The position numbers were made by a program, and so were the translations under genes. 64,000 bases of DNA from Bacteroidota bacterium (GTDB lineage: Bacteria > Bacteroidota > Bacteroidia > Chitinophagales > Chitinophagaceae): assembly GCA_029558715.1 (NCBI GenBank), contig JAKQEA010000047.1, forward strand, positions 1-64,000, in the 5' to 3' direction. Under the pieces are notes generated by a model. The model did not search any database and was not told where the DNA came from. It was given only the letters and a program-made list of their open reading frames with translations. Below are positions 1 through 7,237 of the stretch, one piece after another; the stretch's first letter is position 1; each line of letters begins with the position of its first letter.

Positions 1-767
1 CCGTATCTACTTGTGCCAGCAGATTGTAGTCCCTTCTGTGTAAGAGCAATGAATCGGTAATATCTGAATAGTTTTCAATTCTAAAATTCCCACCTTTTTC
101 TATAAACCTGAATTTCCTTATCTGGTTGGTGTATTGTTGAACAAAGCCAGGTCCATGGTCAGGTCCATGAGGGGTTATAGCGTCCCTCAAAACGTTGACC
201 TCCTACCAGGAAGAACTGATCTCCAAGTTTATTAAGCCGGCCTCCGGTTACAGCCATTCTTTCATCGGCTAACTGGTACAGGTATGGACTTATATCCTGA
301 TTATAAATAATAGCATTGATCAACTCATTTACTTTTATACTGATCAAAGACGGATAGGTGATATGATCTTTTTTTGTTTCGCTATAGCCATAGCCGCCAA
401 TGATCAACAACTGGTTACCTTGTTGAAAAAATTCCATATTGCTGCTCTGCAGTTGTTCTGCTAAAGCTGCTGGGAGGGAGAGAATACTTTTTTTCCAGAC
501 TTTTTCTTTTTTAAGGTCCAGTACAATCAGTTCTGTGTTATTATATTTTTTGTTGAAGGAAGCAAAAGGTTGTCTGCGGTGAAGGCCATCGGTTCTGCCG
601 CCGATCAATAATACTTTATCTTTATGCTTTGCCCATGCATACGACTGCAGGCCTTTAAAACCTTCGGGTATAACCGGCTCCAGCTTTATTTTAAAGGGGT
701 AAAAAGATTGCGCATTGATATTAATGGTTAATACCAGACTGCTTAACAAAACAAAGGAAAGTTTCAT
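1..767 (-). CDS. Exported Kelch-like protein, frameshifted and cut by the window edge
   Basis: The N-terminus (MKLSFVLLSSLVLTININAQ) is a signal peptide. It is followed by Kelch-type blades with repeated LLIGGR, LLIIGGYG, MAVTGGR and FLVGGQR motifs, so this is probably a periplasmic or surface beta-propeller of unknown ligand. The first frame ends after 202 residues at position 159. Moving one base at the run of four G at 171-174 opens a frame that stays open to position 1 and reads on sensibly (HGPDHGPGFVQQYTNQIRKF). One extra C in the coding strand therefore explains the stop, either as a real mutation or as a sequencing error. The gene starts 3 nt after the acetolactate decarboxylase-like gene and looks like the third gene of the dps transcript. 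The Kelch fold is fairly clear; the function is not. Confidence 0.7.
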
Positions 768-770
768 AAA

Positions 771-1466
771 TTATTCAGGAATTGATAGGGTTAAAGTGCC
801 TGTACCAGCCGAAAAATTTTCAAGGTGGCCAACAATAGTTTTCTTTTTATCCATCACATGTATATGCATATTTGTTGTGTGATGGGTAAATATGCTGTGA
901 TGTTTATTGGAATAAAAACCCAGTAATACAACGGATTCGTTGCTGAAGCTGCCATACTTTGCAAACTGCTTATGGTTGTCAAAAGTATGAGCTACTCCTT
1001 CTTTCCAGTCGATTACATGCCAGGAGGCAATGTTGATATTCCCTTTGATCAAAAAAGGGAATGGCTCTTCCAGAGCCTGTCCCTTTTGTGATGCAAATTT
1101 TTCGACAGCCTTCTCAAGGGAAGTATAATCTTTTATCTGATCGGTGATTCGGATCGTTTTCCATTTTGGTACTTGTGAATAAACTAGCATAGCGGCCTTC
1201 ACTTTTTCAGTGATAACGGTAATGGGCTGTTCTGCATTTACTTTACACCAGTAGGGTTTACTATCAATAATAAGTACTTCCCCTTTAATACCTTCGGCAG
1301 GACCAAGACCGTAGATATGTGGGTGGTTTACCAGGGTATCCAGTGCAATATGGGCGGAAAAATCTGCTTGTCGCATAATTTTCTTCATTTCGCCAGCTAC
1401 TTTCACATCTGTCTTTGGAGGAATAATAAGAACGGCTCCAAAAAATGCAACCAGGAAGAATTTCAT
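771..1466 (-). CDS. Acetolactate decarboxylase family protein
   Basis: Resembles alpha-acetolactate decarboxylase (BudA/AlsD), which converts acetolactate to acetoin. The GLGPAEGIKGEVLIID stretch matches the family's 'GLGxxEGxxGE' segment. Near the C-terminus, HIH followed 11 residues later by His reproduces the zinc-site spacing His-x-His-x10-His. I chose the internal Met: the resulting 231-residue protein begins with a hydrophobic helix (MKFFLVAFFGAVLIIPP) and no longer overlaps dps, whereas the longer reading would overlap it by 31 nt. The helix suggests export or membrane anchoring, which is unusual for this enzyme. It lies 14 nt after dps and 3 nt before the Kelch gene, so it is probably driven by the Crp-type promoter upstream of dps. 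The family call is good; the substrate in vivo is uncertain. Confidence 0.78.
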   Translation of the reverse strand: MKFFLVAFFGAVLIIPPKTDVKVAGEMKKIMRQADFSAHIALDTLVNHPHIYGLGPAEGIKGEVLIIDSKPYWCKVNAEQPITVITEKVKAAMLVYSQVPKWKTIRITDQIKDYTSLEKAVEKFASQKGQALEEPFPFLIKGNINIASWHVIDWKEGVAHTFDNHKQFAKYGSFSNESVVLLGFYSNKHHSIFTHHTTNMHIHVMDKKKTIVGHLENFSAGTGTLTLSIPE

Positions 1467-1480
1467 TTTCAATTGTACTA

Positions 1481-1954
1481 TTATTTGTTCAGGAAAGAGG
1501 AATACATCCAAACTAATTTTTCCTGCTGACGGATATAGTCGCTCATTAAAGCATTTGTTCCTTCATCTTCAGCATCAGCTGATAACGTTAATAATTCCCT
1601 TTCTATTTCCAGCAACACTTTAAAGGCGTCAAGTACTCCTTTTACAGCTTCTTTTCCGTCATGTACATTTCTCCTTTCCTTTATCCTGGATAGTTTAAGA
1701 TAGTCAGTATAAGAATGGCTCGGAATATGGCCAAGCGTCAATATCCTTTCTGCCACTTCGTCAATTTTCAACTGAGTGTCTGTATACAATTCTTCAAACT
1801 TTAGATGTAGTTCAAAGAATTTATCTCCTTTGATATTCCAATGAAATCCGCGGGAATTAATATAAAATAATTGGAAGTTTGCTAATAGCAGGTTTAGCTT
1901 TTCGGCGAGTTCTCTTGCTTTGTCAGCATTGAGGCCGATCTGATTTTTTTTCAT
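1481..1954 (-). CDS. dps: Dps family ferritin-like DNA-protection protein
   Basis: A 157-residue Dps (mini-ferritin), which oxidises Fe(II) with hydrogen peroxide inside a dodecameric cage. The inter-subunit ferroxidase ligands are all present with canonical spacing: His38 (in FHWN), His50, Asp65 and Glu69. Length is typical. It is the first gene of a likely dps-acetolactate decarboxylase-Kelch transcript. A perfect GTGA-N6-TCAC palindrome lies 47 nt upstream of the ATG, followed after 22 bp by a -7-like box, placing dps in the same Crp/Fnr-type regulon as the sulfur genes. The family call is secure. Confidence 0.93.
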   Translation of the reverse strand: MKKNQIGLNADKARELAEKLNLLLANFQLFYINSRGFHWNIKGDKFFELHLKFEELYTDTQLKIDEVAERILTLGHIPSHSYTDYLKLSRIKERRNVHDGKEAVKGVLDAFKVLLEIERELLTLSADAEDEGTNALMSDYIRQQEKLVWMYSSFLNK

Positions 1955-1970
1955 GTCGAAATTTTATACT

Positions 1971-2014
1971 CTAAATTAGCTATTTGCATAAAGCCAGCAG
2001 GTGATTTTTATCAC
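1971..2014 (-). promoter_or_regulatory. Crp/Fnr-type operator plus -7 box for dps
   Basis: On the minus strand GTGATAAAAATCAC (2001-2014) is followed by 22 bp and TAATTTAG (1971-1978), which matches 5 of the 6 defined bases of the Bacteroidota -7 box TAnnTTTG. The operator centre would lie near -41.5, the class II Crp position. No clear TTG -33 element is needed or seen. Confidence 0.75.
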
Positions 2015-2037
2015 GAACTACCTGTTTGCGATAATGT

Positions 2038-2065
2038 AAAACCGGGCAGATAATTCCCGGTTTTT
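2038..2065 (-). terminator. Probable terminator of osmC
   Basis: The inverted repeat AACCGGG / CCCGGTT has a 9-nt loop. It lies downstream of osmC on the minus strand and is followed there by a short T run. The T run is brief, so strength is uncertain. Confidence 0.55.
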
Positions 2066-2117
2066 GGTTGATATTTAAATCCTGATAGCGGCTGCTCAAA
2101 AAGCAAGCTAAATATAC

Positions 2118-2567
2118 TCAGATAACAGCCACTTCCTTTTCCTGTACCAATATGGTCGGATCAAAGATGATAGCGGATTTGACCGAATTGGATATCAGGC
2201 AGGCTTTTTCACTCATTTCTAATACTCTTTTTGCTTTTTCCTGCATTTCCGGGTTATTGATAACTAATGTGGGACGAAGAAGTACTTCTGTCATCATAAA
2301 TTTCCCTTCCACTTTATCAAGTTTACCGTTTGCCTGGCTGTTAAATGATTCAAATTCCAATTTAGAATTTTCGGCTATAGCCAAAAAAGTTGTCATCAGG
2401 CAACTGTTAATTGATGCTACAAAAAGATGTTCAGGTGACCAGATTTTTTCTATTCCCTTTTGAAATTCCGGCGGGGTAGCCACTTCAATGGACTGAGTTA
2501 ATACCGGGGAACTGATGAATCCTTTTCTGTTTTCTTTCCAGGTTAGATCTACTTCGTAGTTGTACAT
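2118..2567 (-). CDS. OsmC/Ohr family thiol peroxidase-like protein
   Basis: A 149-residue OsmC-fold protein. The two redox cysteines of the family are present: Cys56 in the helix motif SCLMTTFLAIAE and Cys123 in KACLISNS. OsmC/Ohr proteins reduce organic hydroperoxides, and some act on thiol or persulfide substrates. The gene is divergent from sqr and carries its own Crp-type operator with a perfect TAnnTTTG -7 box 22 bp away. Control with the sulfur genes suggests a role against peroxides or persulfides formed during sulfide oxidation; that role is inference. The family assignment is firm. Confidence 0.88.
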   Translation of the reverse strand: MYNYEVDLTWKENRKGFISSPVLTQSIEVATPPEFQKGIEKIWSPEHLFVASINSCLMTTFLAIAENSKLEFESFNSQANGKLDKVEGKFMMTEVLLRPTLVINNPEMQEKAKRVLEMSEKACLISNSVKSAIIFDPTILVQEKEVAVI

Positions 2568-2599
2568 AATCGTGTATTTGTAATTTGAATGTTGTGAAT

Positions 2600-2643
2600 C
2601 AAAATTATTATCTGGAATATGGTTGAAAGATGATTTTGATCAC
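2600..2643 (-). promoter_or_regulatory. Crp/Fnr-type operator plus -7 box for osmC
   Basis: On the minus strand GTGATCAAAATCAT (2630-2643, one mismatch to the palindrome) is followed by exactly 22 bp and TAATTTTG (2600-2607), a perfect TAnnTTTG. Together with the sqr promoter it fills much of the 303-nt gap between osmC and sqr; nothing else in that gap looks coding. Confidence 0.75.
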
Positions 2644-2705
2644 CGTGCAGTTTAACATTTAACAATAATGCTATTTAGTAATAGTGGACGATATTTTTTT
2701 TGCCA

Positions 2706-2719
2706 GTGACTTATATCAC
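2706..2719. promoter_or_regulatory. Additional GTGA-N6-TCAC operator in the osmC-sqr gap
   Basis: GTGACTTATATCAC is a full match to the operator consensus but has no -7 box 22 bp away on the sqr side. It may be an auxiliary upstream site or act on both divergent promoters. Confidence 0.55.
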
Positions 2720-2787
2720 ACAGCTAAGGAAAAGTTATTAGAATGACGTAAAATCATTTCAGTGGTTGACAGGTATCATCCGATTTT

Positions 2788-2831
2788 GTGACACAACTCG
2801 CAGAAATACAAACAGGTAGTAGTGAATTTTA
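2788..2831 (+). promoter_or_regulatory. Probable Crp/Fnr-type promoter of sqr
   Basis: GTGACACAACTCGC keeps the left half-site and degrades the right one. It is followed by 22 bp and GAATTTTA, which matches 4 of the 6 defined positions of TAnnTTTG. The ATG is 39 nt downstream. This is the weakest member of the seven promoters and is called mainly on the shared spacing. Confidence 0.5.
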
Positions 2832-2870
2832 CAGTGTAATTAATTCTCAGCTCAACTAAACAAACAGCAT

Positions 2871-4106
2871 ATGAAACATCTCGTAATATTAGGCGCAGGA
2901 ACTGCAGGAACCATGATGGCAAATCATTTAAGTCATCATTTGAAAAGACCGGAATGGAGAATCAGCATTATAGATGAAAAAACTGAACATCACTATCAGC
3001 CAGGTTACCTTTTTCTGCCCTTTGATATATATGAACCGGAAGATATAGTGAAATCTATTGATGAGTTTATTCCCAAAGCAGTTGATCTTGTCCAGGGAGC
3101 AATTGATAAGGTAGTACCATCAGAAAACAAAGTGCTGATGCATGATGGTAGTGTATTGGTTTACGATGTACTGATCGTGGCCACAGGTGCCAAAACTGCA
3201 CCGGAAGAAATTGAAGGAATGAAAGGCAGTGAATGGTATAAATCTGTTTTCGACTTTTATACTTTCGAAGGTTCACTTTCCCTGAGAAATAAACTAAGAG
3301 ATTGGAAGGGCGGTAAATTGGTGGTACATATAACTGAAATGCCCATTAAATGCCCTGTTGCACCACTTGAATTTGCATTTCTGGCCGACTCTTATTTTAA
3401 GCATAAGCATATGCGGGATAAAGTAGATATCACTTATGTTACCCCGCTTAGTGGCGCTTTTACCAAACCAAAAGCTACTGAAGCACTGGAGCATCTGCTT
3501 CATGAGAAGAATATAAATATTGAGAGTGATTTTGCAATTGAGCATGTAGATAATGAAAAAAAAGAAATTGTCGATTATGGCGGCAGGGCCATCCCCTTTG
3601 ATATACTTGTTACTGTCCCTACTAATAAAGGAGATGAGGTGATAGCGAGGTCAGGAATGGGTGATGATCTCAATTATGTGCCAACACATAAGGCTACTTT
3701 ACAATCAAAAGAGTATGCAAATGTGTTTGTATTAGGGGATGCAAGCAATATACCGGCTTCCAAGGCTGGCTCTGTTGCTCACTTTGAAGCAGAGATTCTA
3801 ACCGATAATATCCTTCGTTTTGTCAAAGGAGAGCCATTAAAAGACGAATTTGACGGACATGCTAACTGTTTTATCGAAACCGGTAATGGTAAGGCATTAC
3901 TGATCGACTTTAACTATACACATGAACCGGTAGAAGGGACCTTTCCGTTTCCTGGAGTAGGACCATTGAGATTATTGAAGGAAAGCAGGATGAATCATAT
4001 GGGAAAACTAGCTTTCAGGTGGATTTACTGGAATGTATTATTAAAAGGAACACATATACCATTTGTTTCTGCATCTATGTCAGAGGCAGGAAAAAAATAT
4101 AATTAA
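2871..4106 (+). CDS. sqr: Sulfide:quinone oxidoreductase family flavoprotein
   Basis: Membrane-associated flavoprotein that oxidises sulfide to sulfane sulfur and passes electrons to quinone. The FAD-binding GAGTAG motif is at residues 8-13, a second ATGAKT segment is near 104, and VFVLGDASN near 286 is the family's second FAD motif. Two cysteines at the redox positions are seen: Cys161 in KCPVAPLE and Cys333 in ANCFIETG, as in SQR types that use a cysteine pair. The C-terminal amphipathic segment may bind the membrane. Length (411) is normal. It leads a three-gene plus-strand operon with TusE/DsrC-like and DsrE-type carriers, which suggests the sulfane sulfur is handed to them. The exact SQR type is uncertain. 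Confidence 0.88.
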   Translation: MKHLVILGAGTAGTMMANHLSHHLKRPEWRISIIDEKTEHHYQPGYLFLPFDIYEPEDIVKSIDEFIPKAVDLVQGAIDKVVPSENKVLMHDGSVLVYDVLIVATGAKTAPEEIEGMKGSEWYKSVFDFYTFEGSLSLRNKLRDWKGGKLVVHITEMPIKCPVAPLEFAFLADSYFKHKHMRDKVDITYVTPLSGAFTKPKATEALEHLLHEKNINIESDFAIEHVDNEKKEIVDYGGRAIPFDILVTVPTNKGDEVIARSGMGDDLNYVPTHKATLQSKEYANVFVLGDASNIPASKAGSVAHFEAEILTDNILRFVKGEPLKDEFDGHANCFIETGNGKALLIDFNYTHEPVEGTFPFPGVGPLRLLKESRMNHMGKLAFRWIYWNVLLKGTHIPFVSASMSEAGKKYN

Positions 4107-4124
4107 CATTTTAAATCAACAATT

Positions 4125-4433
4125 ATGGAAAAAACTATTGCTGGCAAATCAATTGCCGTAAACGAAGAAGGATATTTGACCGACTTCAAACAGTGGGATA
4201 AATCAGTTGGTGAAGCGCTGGCTGCAGAAGCTGAGATAAACCTGACACCGCGGCACTGGGATGTGCTGACTTACCTGCAAACCGAGCACAAGAATGAGGT
4301 GCCACTTAGTATAAGGAAAATTGGAAAGAGTGGGGTAGTGGATATAAAGGAGTTTTATCAATTATTTCCAAAGGCTCCCTTGAAAACAGCAACTAAAATT
4401 GCGGGCATTCCTAAGCCAGCCAGTTGTATTTAG
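4125..4433 (+). CDS. TusE/DsrC/DsvC family sulfur-carrier protein
   Basis: A 102-residue DsrC-fold protein ending in IPKPASCI, with the penultimate cysteine Cys101 that carries sulfur in TusE and DsrC. The second DsrC cysteine, normally about ten residues earlier, is replaced (ATKIAG), so it is TusE-like and cannot form the DsrC trisulfide. TusE normally feeds tRNA 2-thiouridylation, but here it sits between sqr and a DsrE-type gene (gaps of 18 and 21 nt). It is therefore more likely a carrier of SQR-derived sulfane sulfur. No dsrAB is visible. Confidence 0.88.
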   Translation: MEKTIAGKSIAVNEEGYLTDFKQWDKSVGEALAAEAEINLTPRHWDVLTYLQTEHKNEVPLSIRKIGKSGVVDIKEFYQLFPKAPLKTATKIAGIPKPASCI

Positions 4434-4454
4434 TAACCTAAAAACGTATCAATC

Positions 4455-4937
4455 ATGAGTGCAAATAATGGTGAAATTAAAAAGATGATGATCATCTTGT
4501 CAAAAGGTACACTGGAGAATGTATATGCAGCTTTTGTATTGGCCAATGGCGCCCGGATGGAGGGAATAGATGCTGAAGTTTTCTTTACCTTTTTTGGCCT
4601 GGAAGCAATTCATAAGAAAAAATTATCACACCTGCATGTGGCTACAGTTGGTAACCCCGCTATGCATATACCTACTATGCTGGGTGGCTTGCCGGGTATG
4701 GAAGCGCTTGCTTCGAATATGATGAAAAAGGAAATGGAAAAAATTGATATGCCTGATGTGCAGGAATTCCTTGATATTTTATCCGCATCGGGGGTAAAAA
4801 TGTGGGCTTGTAAACTGGCGATGGATATGTTCCATTATAAGAAAGAGGATTTATTTGAAGGAGTCGAAGAGGTTATTACGGTAGGAGATTTTTATATGAA
4901 AAGTGAGGGTGAGGGAGTACACATGCTGTTTATTTGA
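4455..4937 (+). CDS. DsrE/DsrF-like (DsrE2-type) sulfurtransferase
   Basis: A 160-residue member of the DsrE/DsrF/DsrH-like superfamily, of the kind often labelled DsrE2 or peroxiredoxin-family. It has the early MMIILSKGTLENVYAAF segment, a glycine- and methionine-rich middle loop, and one conserved cysteine in MWACKLAMDMF. DsrE-type proteins shuttle persulfide sulfur between partners such as TusE and rhodaneses. Last gene of the sqr operon and followed by a strong terminator. The family call is good; the direct partner is inferred from position. Confidence 0.85.
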   Translation: MSANNGEIKKMMIILSKGTLENVYAAFVLANGARMEGIDAEVFFTFFGLEAIHKKKLSHLHVATVGNPAMHIPTMLGGLPGMEALASNMMKKEMEKIDMPDVQEFLDILSASGVKMWACKLAMDMFHYKKEDLFEGVEEVITVGDFYMKSEGEGVHMLFI

Positions 4938-4990
4938 GAAAGAGAGTTAATTATTGCTGTATCGAAGTAAGCAGTAGTTTATTCCAGTTA

Positions 4991-5023
4991 AAAAATAAGC
5001 GACCCGTGGTCGCTTATTTTTTT
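4991..5023. terminator. Bidirectional terminator between the sqr operon and the YeeE/YedE pair
   Basis: The stem AATAAGCGACC / GGTCGCTTATT has a 3-nt loop, an A run before and a T run after. It can terminate both converging transcripts. Confidence 0.9.
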
Positions 5024-5033
5024 AAAGATATTT

Positions 5034-5567
5034 TTAATGAGGCAATTTTTCTCTAAAATACCCATAGACCCATGTGCCGACAATCGCACTTAGCAATGTA
5101 ATAACGATTACCGTAGCTCCCGTACCAATTTGTGCAAATAGGGGACCGGGGCAAGCACCGGTAATAGCCCAGCCAAAACCAAATATCAGGCCTCCGTATA
5201 TATTCCCTTTATTGAATTTTTTGGATACAAATTCAATTGGCTCGTTATAAATAGTTTTTATTTTAAATTTTTTGATAATCCAGACTGATATAATACCAAC
5301 CGTTACCGCTGAACCAATAACGCCGAACATGTGAAAGCTCTGGAGGCGGAACATTTCCTGTATCCTGAACCAGGAAATAACTTCCGCTTTTACCAAAATG
5401 ATCCCGAATAATATGCCTGCCACAGCATATTTCAGATTATACCACCAGGGGTGTTTTAATTCCGATTCGTTAAAACAAACAGCATCAAGTGAACGAACCT
5501 CGAAATCGGTATTTTCAGTTAGAAATTCATGGTGTTTCTTTTCCTGAAATTTTTCATTTATTTCCAT
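5034..5567 (-). CDS. YeeE/YedE-type thiosulfate transporter, C-terminal half (DUF6691-like)
   Basis: A 177-residue membrane protein: a 45-residue cytoplasmic start, then about four transmembrane helices and the signature GFGWAITGACPGP with the conserved cysteine. In YeeE-type thiosulfate transporters this signature occurs twice within one chain; here the halves are separate genes 7 nt apart, as in PmpA/PmpB-type pairs. The two proteins probably form one channel for thiosulfate or a related sulfur anion. Second gene of its transcript. Confidence 0.85.
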   Translation of the reverse strand: MEINEKFQEKKHHEFLTENTDFEVRSLDAVCFNESELKHPWWYNLKYAVAGILFGIILVKAEVISWFRIQEMFRLQSFHMFGVIGSAVTVGIISVWIIKKFKIKTIYNEPIEFVSKKFNKGNIYGGLIFGFGWAITGACPGPLFAQIGTGATVIVITLLSAIVGTWVYGYFREKLPH

Positions 5568-5574
5568 GGTATGC

Positions 5575-6138
5575 TTATAATTTTAAAATGTAAGGGAGAA
5601 CTATGTTAGCTACAATGAAACCACCTGTCATAAAACTGATTGTAGCGACTAATGAAGGCCATTGCAGATTAGAAAGACCCATAATGGCATGTCCGCTGGT
5701 GCATCCTCCTGCATAACGGGTACCAAAACCAACAAGGAACCCTCCTGCAACTGTCATGACAAGTCCACGGACACTTAATAATGATGGCCAGGTAAACAGG
5801 TCTTCGGGAACAAAAGAGTTATAATTGGTAATACCATATGTAGCCAGCTCAGCCTGAAGTTGTGGATTTACCTGTATGGGATCACCAGTAGTTAGCAGTT
5901 GTATTGCTATGAAACCGCCCATCAGGATACCAACCACGAAGAATAAATTCCAAATCTCTTTTTTCCAGTCATACTTGAAAAAAGAAATTTTAGCTGGTAA
6001 ACAGGCTGCACAAATATGTCTGAGCGAGGATGATATGCCAAACGACTTATTACCTATCAGTAACAAGGCGGGTACCATTAGCCCTATCAATGGACCGGCT
6101 ACATACCAGGGCCAGGGTTGTTTTAGAAATTCAAACAT
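5575..6138 (-). CDS. YeeE/YedE-type thiosulfate transporter, N-terminal half
   Basis: A 187-residue polytopic membrane protein with the other half of the YeeE signature (GFGTRYAGGCTSGHAIMGLS), including the conserved Cys that relays thiosulfate in YeeE. First gene of the pair. Its promoter has a perfect extended operator palindrome (GGTGATAATTATCACC) 50 nt upstream of the ATG. The cysteine motif and the neighbours support sulfur-anion transport. The substrate is not proven by sequence. Confidence 0.86.
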   Translation of the reverse strand: MFEFLKQPWPWYVAGPLIGLMVPALLLIGNKSFGISSSLRHICAACLPAKISFFKYDWKKEIWNLFFVVGILMGGFIAIQLLTTGDPIQVNPQLQAELATYGITNYNSFVPEDLFTWPSLLSVRGLVMTVAGGFLVGFGTRYAGGCTSGHAIMGLSNLQWPSLVATISFMTGGFIVANIVLPYILKL

Positions 6139-6157
6139 AAAATTTTATTTTAATGAA

Positions 6158-6201
6158 CAAATTTGGTGGCGATTTTAAAACTACCCGGTGATAATTATCA
6201 C
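6158..6201 (-). promoter_or_regulatory. Crp/Fnr-type operator plus -7 box for the YeeE/YedE pair
   Basis: GTGATAATTATCAC (6188-6201) is a perfect palindrome, extended to 16 bp by flanking G and C. After 22 bp comes CAAATTTG (6158-6165), matching 5 of the 6 defined bases of TAnnTTTG. This is the cleanest operator of the set. Confidence 0.8.
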
Positions 6202-6211
6202 CAATAATATC

Positions 6212-7237
6212 CTAATTATTTTTTTCAACAGTTCTCCTGGAAATTATTGGTTGGTAAGGTCCGAATTTATGCTGAGTTTCAGTAAATCCATCAGCATAGG
6301 GACCAAAAGGATGATCAAAAGGTTTTTTTGAAATATCCGGCCAGTCTTTACTCAGATCTTTTGCAGGCCTGGGCTGGCTGTTTACATAAGCGGCCACATC
6401 CCATGCTTCTTCTGTTGATAATTTCGGGCTGGCATGAGTTGCCTGGTTGAAAGGCATATTACTTTTAATATAACCAGCAAAATTGCTTAACCTGAAAAGA
6501 CCAGCGCCATTGTTGTAACTATGCTCTCCCCAAAGCGGCGGATAGTCATAACTTTTGCCATTTATACTTAACTGCCCTTCTCCTTTTTCACCGTGACAGC
6601 TTTTGCATTGTGCTGTATAAACTTCTTTTCCTTTTACCGGATCTGCCGCCCTGTCAAGAAATGGCAGTTTCTCAATCCCGCTTCCAACAGGCTTTTCTCC
6701 TTTTTTTACATCTTTCCCAAGCCATTTAATATACGCATAGATGGCCTGGTATTCTTTGCTGTTGCTGTCCGGAGCAACGCCATTCAAACTTCTTTCAAAG
6801 CAGTCACTCACTCTTTTGTAGAGGCTTTCCATGCTTCCGCTACGGTCACGAAATTTCGGATAGGTAGAAAACACAGCGCTGTAATTATTGCCCCAGTTTT
6901 TTTTGCCGGCATTTAAATGACAGTTTTGACAATTCATACCGTTGGTTATTTGAGCAACAGAGCCATGCGGGCCAAAATATCTTGCTGTATGTGCCACAAT
7001 ATCTTCTCCATACATAACTATCTCTCTTTCTTCTCCCTGTAATTCATTATCTGTAAACAAACTTGGAGGTATCCAGGTACTATCTTTTATTGCAGCATTA
7101 TAAACAGGAGTAGCTCCCTGTTTAATGGCTTTAACTATTTCTGAAATTGAAACAATAGTTATACTTATCACTATTATTGCCAGTTGCCAGTTTGATTTAA
7201 TATTCTTCCACATATTTGTTTGCTTATCGGAATTCAT
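6212..7237 (-). CDS. tsdA: TsdA-type dihaem c cytochrome, probable thiosulfate dehydrogenase
   Basis: TsdA joins two thiosulfates into tetrathionate in the periplasm. Two haem c sites are visible: Cys103-x-x-Cys106-His107 and Cys211-x-x-Cys214-His215. Between them, RVSDCFERSLNG places Cys146 where TsdA has the unusual cysteine axial ligand of the active-site haem, which is the best evidence for TsdA over a generic cytochrome. An uncleaved N-terminal helix (about 18-37) would anchor it in the membrane. The start overlaps the SoxB-like stop by 14 nt; a start at the ninth residue would remove the overlap. The direction of the reaction (oxidase or tetrathionate reductase) cannot be read from sequence. 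Confidence 0.87.
   Translation of the reverse strand: MNSDKQTNMWKNIKSNWQLAIIVISITIVSISEIVKAIKQGATPVYNAAIKDSTWIPPSLFTDNELQGEEREIVMYGEDIVAHTARYFGPHGSVAQITNGMNCQNCHLNAGKKNWGNNYSAVFSTYPKFRDRSGSMESLYKRVSDCFERSLNGVAPDSNSKEYQAIYAYIKWLGKDVKKGEKPVGSGIEKLPFLDRAADPVKGKEVYTAQCKSCHGEKGEGQLSINGKSYDYPPLWGEHSYNNGAGLFRLSNFAGYIKSNMPFNQATHASPKLSTEEAWDVAAYVNSQPRPAKDLSKDWPDISKKPFDHPFGPYADGFTETQHKFGPYQPIISRRTVEKNN

Noticed and set aside
1467-1511. Longer start for the acetolactate decarboxylase-like gene
   Set aside because: It would overlap dps by 31 nt and bury the hydrophobic signal behind an unrelated stretch.
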